7,720 nucleotides of DNA from Candidatus Cloacimonadota bacterium (GCA_014382915.1 JACNIV010000022.1:1-7720), one strand, 5' to 3'. Shown: positions 1-5,357, counted from the stretch's first letter. Notes: generated by a model not told the origin, from the sequence alone. Program-made: numbers and translations.

Positions 1-52
1 TCCTTAAAAAATTAATATCAAAAGTTGTGGTTATTTTTTTTGCGTCAAGGAA

Positions 53-70
53 TAAAAACTTCGGAAGTTT
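53..70 (-). terminator. Weak terminator-like hairpin after feoC
   Basis: Read on the minus strand, the stop codon of the FeoC-like gene runs straight into a short near-palindrome (arms AACTTC and GAAGTT around one C; a realistic 5-bp stem with a CCG loop). It is followed by TTTTTATT. The stem is short, so this is a weak intrinsic terminator candidate, but its place right at the end of the iron gene set supports it. To its left, positions 1-52 contain nothing I can identify. Confidence 0.45.
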
Positions 71-290
71 ATCTCAATTGATAAAAATCCTTCTCACTTG
101 CAAAGGAACATCCCATGCAGCTTGCAGAGCAGGAATTGCATTCGGTGTGCAATTTCTGAATATATCCTTTGCGAACCAGTTCTTGCAGCATTGCTTCCAT
201 GGCGCTCTCATCTGTTTTGAAATGGATGGCAAGGTTTGAAAGGCTGATTATTTTTCGTTCTTTGAATAAATCTATTATTTTACGAAGCAT
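69..290 (-). CDS. feoC: FeoC-like winged-helix protein with a four-cysteine cluster
   Basis: A 73-residue protein. Residues 1-47 have the pattern of a small winged helix (leucine-spaced helices, then a KGYIQ-type wing strand). Residues 51-61 carry four cysteines spaced C-x2-C-x3-C-x2-C (C51, C54, C58, C61). FeoC proteins are cytoplasmic partners of the FeoB transporter. They combine a winged helix with a cysteine-rich wing that can hold an oxygen-sensitive Fe-S cluster, and have been proposed to act as regulators or as stabilisers of FeoB. Family assignment rests on fold pattern, cysteines and position in the feo locus; the exact cysteine spacing differs somewhat from that of the enterobacterial protein. 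The ATG is preceded by a run of five G about 10 bases upstream, which lies within a palindromic repeat region and would be the only Shine-Dalgarno-like sequence. Confidence 0.78.
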   Translation of the reverse strand: MLRKIIDLFKERKIISLSNLAIHFKTDESAMEAMLQELVRKGYIQKLHTECNSCSASCMGCSFASEKDFYQLR

Positions 291-299
291 GGTTTTTAA

Positions 300-329
300 C
301 CCCCTTTAATTCCCCCTTAAAAAGGGGGA
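300..329. repeat. C5/G5 palindromic repeat between feoA2 and feoC
   Basis: A perfect 8-bp inverted repeat (TCCCCCTT, loop AAA, AAGGGGGA) at 311-329 is preceded by a second C5TTTAAT copy at 300-310 that is nearly a direct repeat of its left arm. It occupies most of the 50-bp gap between the two small feo genes. From memory, similar CCCCCTT/AAGGGGG palindromes are dispersed in intergenic regions of many environmental bacterial genomes. It could act as a processing or attenuation hairpin between the two genes, and the G run on the minus strand may serve as the ribosome-binding site of feoC. Confidence 0.6.
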
Positions 330-340
330 TTATTGGGAAT

Positions 341-628
341 TTATTTTATCAAAATCTTTTCAGCGGTCTTTCGGGGGATAATGTAACGGGATTCACCCAC
401 AGCAACGATAATATTCGGATCATCAAACTCATTTTTTTGTACGGAGATAATACTTCCTGCGTAGATTCCCATTTCGATAGTTTTTTTATCGGGATTGAAT
501 TTTACGATATATTGATTGCCTGGTATTGCTCCATTGAGGTTAACAGGTGCTCTGCGATTGCGTCCGTGACGACCACCGTGCATTCTTTTTTCTCTTTTCC
601 TGCCGAATCTTTTCCCCATTCCGAACAT
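341..628 (-). CDS. Second FeoA-domain protein with a basic N-terminal tail
   Basis: A 95-residue protein. Residues about 29-95 follow the FeoA (SH3-like beta-barrel) pattern: an NLNGAIPG entry, the IEMGIYAGSIISV core at 51-63, then a hydrophobic strand and a conserved-looking VGESRYIIP turn near the end. FeoA proteins are small cytoplasmic partners of FeoB in Fe(II) import. The first 27 residues are unusual: glycine-rich and very basic, with many Arg and Lys and two His (H17, H21), and are not part of the normal domain. The start is well supported by GGAG at 634-637, five bases upstream of the ATG, so the tail is genuine. It is separated from feoA/feoB by two other genes and has its own upstream region, so it may be transcribed separately. 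The role of the tail (nucleic acid, membrane phosphate or metal binding) is unknown. Confidence 0.8.
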   Translation of the reverse strand: MFGMGKRFGRKREKRMHGGRHGRNRRAPVNLNGAIPGNQYIVKFNPDKKTIEMGIYAGSIISVQKNEFDDPNIIVAVGESRYIIPRKTAEKILIK

Positions 629-651
629 TTATGCTCCTTTTATTGAAGAAA

Positions 652-686
652 CTAATTCAAATTCACTCAAATGCAAATGGTGTCAA
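652..686 (-). promoter_or_regulatory. Candidate promoter and operator of the second feoA
   Basis: On the minus strand a perfect TTGACA (686 to 681) lies 53 bases upstream of the start codon. I see no convincing -10 at 16-18 bases, although TGAATTTG is near. Downstream of it come TTGCATTTGA (676-667) and TTTGAATTAG (661-652). Both 10-mers also occur, in the opposite orientation, in the feoA upstream region (4605-4614 and 4627-4636). This argues for a shared regulator, presumably Fur, although no good 7-1-7 Fur box can be read here. Confidence 0.4.
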
Positions 687-741
687 TTTTAAATTCATAG
701 AACCTTTTTTTTAGAATCAACACAAAAACTCCTCGATATCT

Positions 742-1299
742 TTACTTTCTTGATAGAACTACCGCCCAGCTCAAAGCGATTTTCGGTCTTTCAACAACCT
801 TGAAACCGATCTTTTCCGCAGCAGATATTGTCTCATCGAAAAAGGATAATGAAACATACATTTTGGGATCGGCAAGAAACAATACTCCGCCAGGTTTTAG
901 AAGGCTGTGTATCTGTTTCAGTAAATTAAGGGCATCCGGTGTTTCGTGGATCAACCAGAAAGCAAGAGCGAAATCGAGTTTGTCTTCAATACCGATCGTA
1001 TCAGCAGAACACTAATGAGTTTCAATAATATCGGCAACGCCTGCTTTTTGGGCACGTTTCATCAATCTGTCCAGCATTCCTTTTTGCATATCTACAGAAT
1101 AAACCTTTCCTTTCTTGCCGACCATCTTCGCCAGACCGATAGAAAAGCAGCCAAACCCACAACCGATGTCAATTACGCTCATTCCTTCTCGCATATATTC
1201 TTTGAACATTTTCTTTGGATTATGAATGAGCTTTCTTAAGGGATTATCAAATGTATGAGCCATCCAAACCGGACAGACGTGATCTTTAATTTTTTTCAT
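742..1299 (-). pseudogene. Class I SAM-dependent methyltransferase interrupted by an in-frame amber codon
   Basis: One reading frame of 186 codons including the stop, with TAG at codon 96 (1012-1014) and no frameshift. The N-terminal half (95 residues) holds the SAM-binding motif I VIDIGCGFGCF at 42-52 and an acidic motif II, YSVD, ending at D70. The frame after TAG continues the same Rossmann-fold methyltransferase without a gap: a DFALAFWLIHE motif IV region, then LLKPGG and a C-terminal strand ending in SRK. I recognise this as the small methyltransferase type that starts with an HVCP-W motif, but its substrate is unknown. A CAG-to-TAG change would explain the break. The simplest reading is a recent nonsense pseudogene. 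Alternatives are readthrough, two separately translated halves (a TTG at 952-954 could start the second), or a sequencing error. The start at 1299 has only a weak purine-rich site. Confidence 0.8.
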
Positions 1300-1319
1300 T
1301 GTTTTTTCTTTTAATTAGC

Positions 1320-1367
1320 CACAGAGAACACTGAGAAAATATTCAATATTAAATTTTCAATATTAAA
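1320..1367. repeat. Short tandem repeats: CACAGAGAA-type and TTCAATATTAAA-type
   Basis: Two adjacent 9-bp units differing by one base (CACAGAGAA at 1320-1328, CACTGAGAA at 1329-1337) are followed by two copies of TTCAATATTAAA with a 14-bp period (1342-1353 and 1356-1367). The second AT-rich copy runs into the 3' end of the membrane-protein gene and contains its stop codon. The CCACAGAG...ACAC.GAG pattern resembles a short sequence that, from memory, recurs between genes in many unrelated bacteria. These repeats fill most of the 63-bp spacer before the methyltransferase. Confidence 0.6.
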
Positions 1368-2061
1368 TAGAATACGGTCCCGGAATCAGTCTCCAGCCCC
1401 AGATATATTCCAGAACGCTCCAGGCAGTTAGAAGCCCGAAATACGACCAGAACATTATTGAATGAATCTGCTTGCTTTTCCTTGCTTTATAAATAGAAAG
1501 TCCTGTTAAAATTATGAAAACTGCGAACATTATGTATGTTGTGAAATGAGTTCGGGAAAGCACTTCATATTGGAAGATCATTATGTAATGCATCGACCAG
1601 ATCAACAGGAAACTGGAAAGGGAGAATTGAACAGGAATCGGTAAATGCTTTCTTAAGTTCAGGAATAGAAAGATCATTAAAGCCAAGACTGGCAGGAAAT
1701 TCCAATGTGCAATTTCCACTGTTGCATCTTTAATATACAGATCAGCATTTTCCAGAAATTCACCGAAAAATCCCCAGAGAGAGATTCCGCTGGTGATTGC
1801 CAGAAGATTGGAGTAGAAATTCTTTCTTTCATCCAACACCGGGACGGCGTTAACAGAATCAGAATGGTTCAATCGAGACGATTGAACCAACGGAGTATTC
1901 TTTTGTGATTTAAGAAACAGAAAAATTCCAACAAAAAGCAGAATGAAACCTGCAAAAAGATAGGGAATGTTTCCCGTTCGATTCGTAAAAACCAGCAGCA
2001 TATAAGTAAATCCGAAGAATAATAATGTGTATATAATCGTCTTTAAACCGATGTTTTTCAT
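1363..2061 (-). CDS. Unrecognised multi-pass membrane protein downstream of feoB
   Basis: A 232-residue protein from the ATG at 2059-2061. I do not recognise the family. Hydrophobic stretches at about 5-25, 32-50, 84-104, 119-136, 144-164, 172-191 and 200-220 suggest about seven membrane segments. A polar loop lies at 51-82, and several acidic or histidine residues sit in or beside the segments (E101, E104, H119, H158, H172, E218). The open frame extends upstream to a GTG at 2103, but that would overlap feoB by 32 bases. The ATG leaves a 10-base gap and has AGGGA just upstream at the feoB stop, so I prefer it. Such tight coupling suggests translation together with feoB and a role in iron uptake or membrane redox, but that is inference from position only. 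A perfect palindrome lies within codons 58-66. Confidence 0.7.
   Translation of the reverse strand: MKNIGLKTIIYTLLFFGFTYMLLVFTNRTGNIPYLFAGFILLFVGIFLFLKSQKNTPLVQSSRLNHSDSVNAVPVLDERKNFYSNLLAITSGISLWGFFGEFLENADLYIKDATVEIAHWNFLPVLALMIFLFLNLRKHLPIPVQFSLSSFLLIWSMHYIMIFQYEVLSRTHFTTYIMFAVFIILTGLSIYKARKSKQIHSIMFWSYFGLLTAWSVLEYIWGWRLIPGPYSI
1865..1889. repeat. Perfect 11-bp palindrome inside the membrane-protein gene
   Basis: The arms TGGTTCAATCG (1865-1875) and CGATTGAACCA (1879-1889) are exact reverse complements around a 3-base loop AGA. The element is in frame and encodes residues 58-66 of the membrane protein, in the polar loop between the second and third membrane segments, a place likely to tolerate insertion. 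It looks like a REP-type mini-palindrome inserted into a coding region. It could also form a stable mRNA hairpin. Confidence 0.7.
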
Positions 2062-2071
2062 TCTCAATTCC

Positions 2072-4357
2072 CTAACTGCTGACCATTTTTCTTTTTGAGA
2101 CACTTTTCATTCCATAATAAAATATAATGAAAATAGCAATTATGATTGCTATCCACATCGTTGAAACTGCCGGTTGAACTATGAATATGCTGACCTGGTA
2201 AAATAATGTCGAAATTAGCCAGGCGAGAAAAGTGAGATAAAGGCTGGAAAAAATTGCCCACTTAAGATTTGTTTCACGATAAATAACAGCAATTGCAGCT
2301 ACACAGGGAACATAAATAAGAATGAATAGCAGGTAAGCAAAGGCATTGTTTTTCCCACCAAAGCGTGAACTCATTTCAGAAAAAATTTGAGCATCGACTT
2401 CAAGTTCTTCCTCTACGATTTCCTGGTCAGAAGTTTCCACAGATAACCCCATCGGGTCTGCTGCAGTTTCTTCAAATCCTTTGAATCCTTCCGGAATTGC
2501 TTTGAAAGATTCAACAATTCCTCCCCAGAAATCAAATTTTTCCTCTGTTTCTTCGGTTTCATCTAATTGTGAATAGAGTGCATCCAGAGTTCCTACTACT
2601 GCTTCTTTAGCGAAAATTCCTGTGAACAATCCAACTGTAGCCGGCCAATTATTGCTTGAAATTCCCATAGGTTTGAAAATCGGAGTAATACTTTTCCCGA
2701 TACTGCTGAGTATGGAATTTTCTGAATCCTCATTACCAAAGCTGCCGTCTGTTCCAATAGAATTCAGGAAACTGAGAACGATAACCACGATGATGATCAC
2801 TTTTCCAGCTCTTAACAAGAAAGTTTTCAATCTCTGCCAGGTGTGAAGCATAATTCCATTAAAAGTGGGAATATGATAGGGTGGAAGTTCCATCACAAAA
2901 GTCGATGTTTCTCCCTTGAGAATGGTTTTTTTGAATATCAAGCCAGAAATAATGGCTAAAATAATTCCGGTGGAATATATTGTAAAGACAATAAGCCCGC
3001 CACTTCTCGGGAAAAAAATGCTGGCAAAAAGAATATAAACAGGTAACCTGGCTCCGCAAGACATAAAAGGATTTATAAGAATCGTCAGGATCCTGTCGCG
3101 GTTATTTTCCAGCGTTCTGGTTGCCATAATTGCCGGCACATTGCAACCGAAACCAACCAGCATAGGAATGAATGCTTTACCCGGAAGACCGATAAAACGC
3201 ATAAATCTATCCATCACAAAAGCGGCTCTGCTCATATAACCGGAATCTTCCAAAATGGAAAGCGAAAGGAACATAAAGAAAATGGGAGGAATGAAAGTGG
3301 CAACAGTTTGAATACCTCCACCAATACCTGCAGAAAGAAAAGTTATTAACCAGCTTGGTAAATTAAACGAGGTTAGAAGATTCCCCAATCCATCGACGAA
3401 GATAGTTCCCATAAAAATATCGAAAAAATCTATGAACGGTGCTCCCACATTGATAGTGAGCATAAACATCAGATACATAACACCGAAGAAGATGGGAATT
3501 CCAAGAAAACGATTTAGAACAACTTTATCGATATTATCGGACACGGTTTTCCTGACCTGATCATGACGATGAACTACATCACGAGATAATCCGTGAATGA
3601 AACCGTAACGTCCATCTGCAATTATGATATCGATTTCATCACCTACATGTTTTTCTATTCTTGCACTTTCTATTGAAACCAGTTCATTTAATTCATTGTT
3701 TGTTAATTGAATTGCAAGTTCATCCGATTCCAGAAGTTTTATTGCTAACCAGCGGGAATCTACTTCGTGTTTTTTGGCAAAGGGTGCTGTTTCATACAAT
3801 ATTTTCAAAATAGTATCTTCAACCACAGAATCATATAAAACCCGGGTTTTAGAAATCTCATGTTTTTCTGCAGCAATATTGATCGTATCCTTCAGTTCTT
3901 CCAGACCTTGCTTTTTACTTGCCACCATTGGAATTACCGGACATCCCAGGTGAGTTTCGAGATGTTCAACCTCGATATGTATTTTCCGCTGTTTGGCAAT
4001 ATCCATCATATTTAAAGCAACTACAACTGGGATTTTCATTTCCAGAAGTTGGGTGGTGAGGTAGAGGTTCCTTTCCAGATTGGTTCCATCAACAATATTC
4101 ACGACCAGGTCTGGTTTGTCCATTAAAATGTATTCACGAGCAATCTTTTCATCCAAAGAATAGGCAGAAAACGAATAAATGCCTGGCAGATCGATTACTT
4201 CAATTTTATAATCTTTATGCTTATATTCTCCCTCGATTCGTTCTACGGTTACACCTGGCCAGTTTCCCACTCTTTGTTTGGAACCGGTGAGAGCATTAAA
4301 GAGTGTAGTTTTACCGCAGTTTGGATTGCCTGCTAAAGCGATTGTGATTTTTTTCAT
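2072..4357 (-). CDS. feoB: Ferrous iron transporter FeoB
   Basis: A 761-residue inner-membrane Fe(II) transporter, normal length for full FeoB. The N-terminal G domain has G1 GNPNCGKTT at 10-18, the switch region GNWPGVTVE at 31-39, G3 DLPG at 56-59 and G4 NMMD at 116-119. A helical guanine-dissociation-inhibitor-like region follows to about 275. The membrane part has the two Gate motifs with their cysteines, GFGCNVP at 402-408 and PFMSCGARLPVY at 430-441, plus LFTGIFAKEAVVGTL at 577-591 and YVPC at 682-685. An acidic, probably cytosolic insertion at about 597-660 separates the late membrane segments. No transmembrane segment or motif appears missing. The gene begins one base after the feoA stop, and its ribosome-binding site (GAGGA, 4366-4370) lies inside the end of feoA, indicating translational coupling. 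It ends in TAG, so amber is a real stop in this genome. Expression is probably controlled by Fur through the feoA upstream site. Confidence 0.98.
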   Translation of the reverse strand: MKKITIALAGNPNCGKTTLFNALTGSKQRVGNWPGVTVERIEGEYKHKDYKIEVIDLPGIYSFSAYSLDEKIAREYILMDKPDLVVNIVDGTNLERNLYLTTQLLEMKIPVVVALNMMDIAKQRKIHIEVEHLETHLGCPVIPMVASKKQGLEELKDTINIAAEKHEISKTRVLYDSVVEDTILKILYETAPFAKKHEVDSRWLAIKLLESDELAIQLTNNELNELVSIESARIEKHVGDEIDIIIADGRYGFIHGLSRDVVHRHDQVRKTVSDNIDKVVLNRFLGIPIFFGVMYLMFMLTINVGAPFIDFFDIFMGTIFVDGLGNLLTSFNLPSWLITFLSAGIGGGIQTVATFIPPIFFMFLSLSILEDSGYMSRAAFVMDRFMRFIGLPGKAFIPMLVGFGCNVPAIMATRTLENNRDRILTILINPFMSCGARLPVYILFASIFFPRSGGLIVFTIYSTGIILAIISGLIFKKTILKGETSTFVMELPPYHIPTFNGIMLHTWQRLKTFLLRAGKVIIIVVIVLSFLNSIGTDGSFGNEDSENSILSSIGKSITPIFKPMGISSNNWPATVGLFTGIFAKEAVVGTLDALYSQLDETEETEEKFDFWGGIVESFKAIPEGFKGFEETAADPMGLSVETSDQEIVEEELEVDAQIFSEMSSRFGGKNNAFAYLLFILIYVPCVAAIAVIYRETNLKWAIFSSLYLTFLAWLISTLFYQVSIFIVQPAVSTMWIAIIIAIFIIFYYGMKSVSKRKMVSS

Positions 4358-4358
4358 C

Positions 4359-4586
4359 TTAAATTTCCTCTACTTCCAGAGCATCAGCTTCTGCTTTTCT
4401 CAAGGTTAGATTAAATCCTTTTAATTTAATTTCCATCGGGTCTCCAAGTGGTGCTTTTCTGGTAATAGAAAATTCAGCTCCTTTGACCAGTCCCATTCTC
4501 AGAAGCTTTTCCCTGTAATGCCTATCCTTTGTTGTATAACCGATAACTTTAACATTTGATCCAACTTCCATGTCTTTTAATTTCAC
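4359..4586 (-). CDS. feoA: FeoA, ferrous iron transport accessory protein
   Basis: A 75-residue single-domain FeoA, typical length. The SH3-like core shows the family pattern RMGLVKGAEFSI at 30-41, then APLGDPMEIKLKGFNLTLRK at 45-64 and a C-terminal EVEEI strand. FeoA is a small cytosolic protein required for FeoB-dependent Fe(II) uptake and thought to bind FeoB. The start is GTG at 4584-4586, supported by AAAAGGAGT with GGAG at 4593-4596, six bases upstream; an internal ATG at codon 6 has no such site. It is followed at once by feoB and preceded by fur on the same strand with a 61-bp gap, so transcription may come from the fur promoter or from its own. A Fur-box-like sequence lies in that gap. 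Confidence 0.95.
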   Translation of the reverse strand: MKLKDMEVGSNVKVIGYTTKDRHYREKLLRMGLVKGAEFSITRKAPLGDPMEIKLKGFNLTLRKAEADALEVEEI

Positions 4587-4611
4587 AATTCACTCCTTTT
4601 GTAATTGCATT

Positions 4612-4626
4612 TGAAATTCATTCTCA
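4612..4626. promoter_or_regulatory. Fur-box-like operator upstream of feoA
   Basis: The 15-mer TGAAATTCATTCTCA matches the classical 7-1-7 Fur box TGATAATNATTATCA at 11 of 14 defined positions. It sits 26-40 bases upstream of the feoA start codon, in the 61-bp gap after fur. This is where an iron-loaded Fur dimer would block transcription of feoAB. Its right half-site ATTCTCA is identical to that of the site upstream of fur. The match was made by eye, and an AT-rich background raises the chance of coincidence. Confidence 0.6.
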
Positions 4627-4647
4627 TTTGAATTAGAAAAAATTTTC

Positions 4648-5082
4648 TTAGATTTTTTTTCTACAATTTTTGCAAATTCCTTTTGCTCCAACGTTATATT
4701 CTTTTATATCGAAATTGTGTATTTTTGCTAATTTATTCAGAATATTTTCTGCCTTTTTGCTTTCAACTTCGATTATTTTTCCGCATTTTTCGCAGATAAG
4801 ATGAAAGTGTCTATCATGACCGTAGGTGTGCTCATAATGGTCTTTTGCCAGGCAGCGTAGGGATTGTTTTATGAGATCAGATTCCACCAGAAGTGGTATT
4901 GTTCGGTATATGGTTGCCCTGGAAACATCTTTGTGTTTTTTTCTTATCTGGTCGTAAAGCTCGTCAACGCTGAAGTGTTCATGAGTTGCAAAAACGGTGT
5001 TCAGAATGATCTTTCGGGGTTTAGTCAGCTTCAAATCTTTTATTTTCAAAAAGTTCTCAAAAATTTTTTCATGTTCCTGCAT
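4648..5082 (-). CDS. fur: Fur-family metal-dependent transcriptional repressor
   Basis: A 144-residue protein, standard Fur length. A winged helix lies at about 15-75, with the recognition helix region DVSRATIYRTIPLLVESDLI at 52-71. A dimerisation/metal-binding domain follows. Visible metal ligands are H34 and H36, the YEHTYGHDRHFH cluster at 83-94, and two CxxC zinc knuckles (C97/C100 and C137/C140). Fur represses iron-uptake genes when loaded with Fe(II). Sequence alone does not exclude PerR or Zur, but the position upstream of feoAB favours Fur. The start is supported by GAGGT at 5088-5092, five bases upstream of the ATG. A Fur-box-like sequence overlapping its own promoter suggests autoregulation. 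It ends 61 bp before feoA on the same strand. Confidence 0.93.
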   Translation of the reverse strand: MQEHEKIFENFLKIKDLKLTKPRKIILNTVFATHEHFSVDELYDQIRKKHKDVSRATIYRTIPLLVESDLIKQSLRCLAKDHYEHTYGHDRHFHLICEKCGKIIEVESKKAENILNKLAKIHNFDIKEYNVGAKGICKNCRKKI

Positions 5083-5102
5083 TTTTTACCTCACAAACTA
5101 AT

Positions 5103-5134
5103 TGCAAATAATTCTCAATCGCATTATGTGTCAA
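5103..5134 (-). promoter_or_regulatory. fur promoter with overlapping Fur-box-like operator
   Basis: On the minus strand, TTGACA at 5134-5129 is a perfect -35. The -10 is poor: AATTAT after 15 bases or TTATTT after 17. The 15-mer TGCAAATAATTCTCA (plus strand, 5103-5117) matches the 7-1-7 Fur box TGATAATNATTATCA at 11 of 14 positions and covers the -10 zone, the usual place for repression by blocking polymerase. It lies 21-35 bases before the fur ATG. This supports autoregulation of fur and iron control of the genes downstream. Confidence 0.55.
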
Positions 5135-5169
5135 GTTGTTTTTTGATATTTTCTAACCCGCCCTAACCG

Positions 5170-5194
5170 TCTCTTGAAAAGAGAATTTTTTTTT
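5170..5194 (+). terminator. Plus-strand terminator-like hairpin with no upstream gene
   Basis: TCTCTT and AAGAGA pair around a GAA loop (5170-5184) and are followed by A and nine T (5186-5194), a textbook intrinsic terminator on the plus strand. No plus-strand gene precedes it: the sequence to the left is fur, read on the other strand. It could end an antisense transcript of the fur region or protect the fur promoter region from transcription out of neighbouring DNA. The stem is only 6 bp and AT-rich. Confidence 0.5.
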
Positions 5195-5216
5195 CACAGC
5201 AGGATGGGTTAAAAGT

Positions 5217-5242
5217 AAAAAAGATCAGTTTATTATCTGATC
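5217..5242 (-). terminator. Strong intrinsic terminator, minus strand
   Basis: On the minus strand GATCAG and CTGATC form a perfect 6-bp stem around an 8-base loop, followed directly by six T and then ACTTTT. It lies about 145 bases after the amylase stop, with structured sequence between, and upstream of the fur promoter. It would end either amylase transcription or a separate small RNA encoded in the spacer, and insulate fur from it. Confidence 0.7.
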
Positions 5243-5250
5243 ATATTGGA

Positions 5251-5357
5251 TTGGACTTCACAACGGATTTATCCGTAGTGGAGTTCAGACCAAAAGTCTC
5301 ACTCATCTCAAGTTCAGTTTCTCCGTCAGCTGTCTATCCTCTGAACTCGGGTTTTTT
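5251..5357. ncRNA. Candidate structured RNA or palindromic repeat with competing hairpins
   Basis: The first structure is a long imperfect hairpin (arms 5251-5261 and 5278-5288) that closes through an A-A mismatch onto ACGGA/TCCGT with a TTTA loop. Its arms contain three G-U pairs if read on the plus strand, which become A-C mismatches on the minus strand. The second is GAGTTCAGA (5281-5289), an exact reverse complement of TCTGAACTC (5340-5348), which is followed by GGG and six T on the plus strand. AAGTTCAG at 5310-5317 is a third segment that can pair with the same 3' arm. The first two structures share 5281-5288 and so exclude each other. On the minus strand the region ends at the strong terminator at 5217-5242. 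I do not recognise an RNA family, and a REP-like repeat is equally possible. Strand is undecided. Confidence 0.35.

Noticed and set aside
1012..1014. Pyrrolysine or genome-wide amber recoding at the methyltransferase TAG
   Set aside because: FeoB in the same window uses TAG as its true stop, and this methyltransferase is not of the methylamine type that carries pyrrolysine.
946..1239. A 97-codon plus-strand open frame over the methyltransferase
   Set aside because: The minus strand carries recognisable methyltransferase motifs through the same bases; the plus frame has no recognisable content.
2062..2103. GTG start giving the membrane protein 14 more residues
   Set aside because: It would overlap feoB by 32 bases, has no good ribosome-binding site, and the ATG at 2061 gives normal spacing and begins just before the first membrane segment.
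4864..5166. A 100-codon open frame on the plus strand over fur
   Set aside because: It is antisense to a clear Fur-family gene, its Phe/Cys-rich translation resembles no family, and it lacks a good ribosome-binding site.
5149..5216. Integron attC-like site (TAACCC and GGGTTA complementary ends)
   Set aside because: The R' and R'' core sequences do not fit, and there is no integrase or cassette array; the complementarity is only about six bases.
5310..5330. Hammerhead-like core (CTGACGG near GAAAC on the minus strand)
   Set aside because: The bases are not separated by a stem II, CTGACGG differs from CUGAUGA, and no third helix with the cleavage site is visible.
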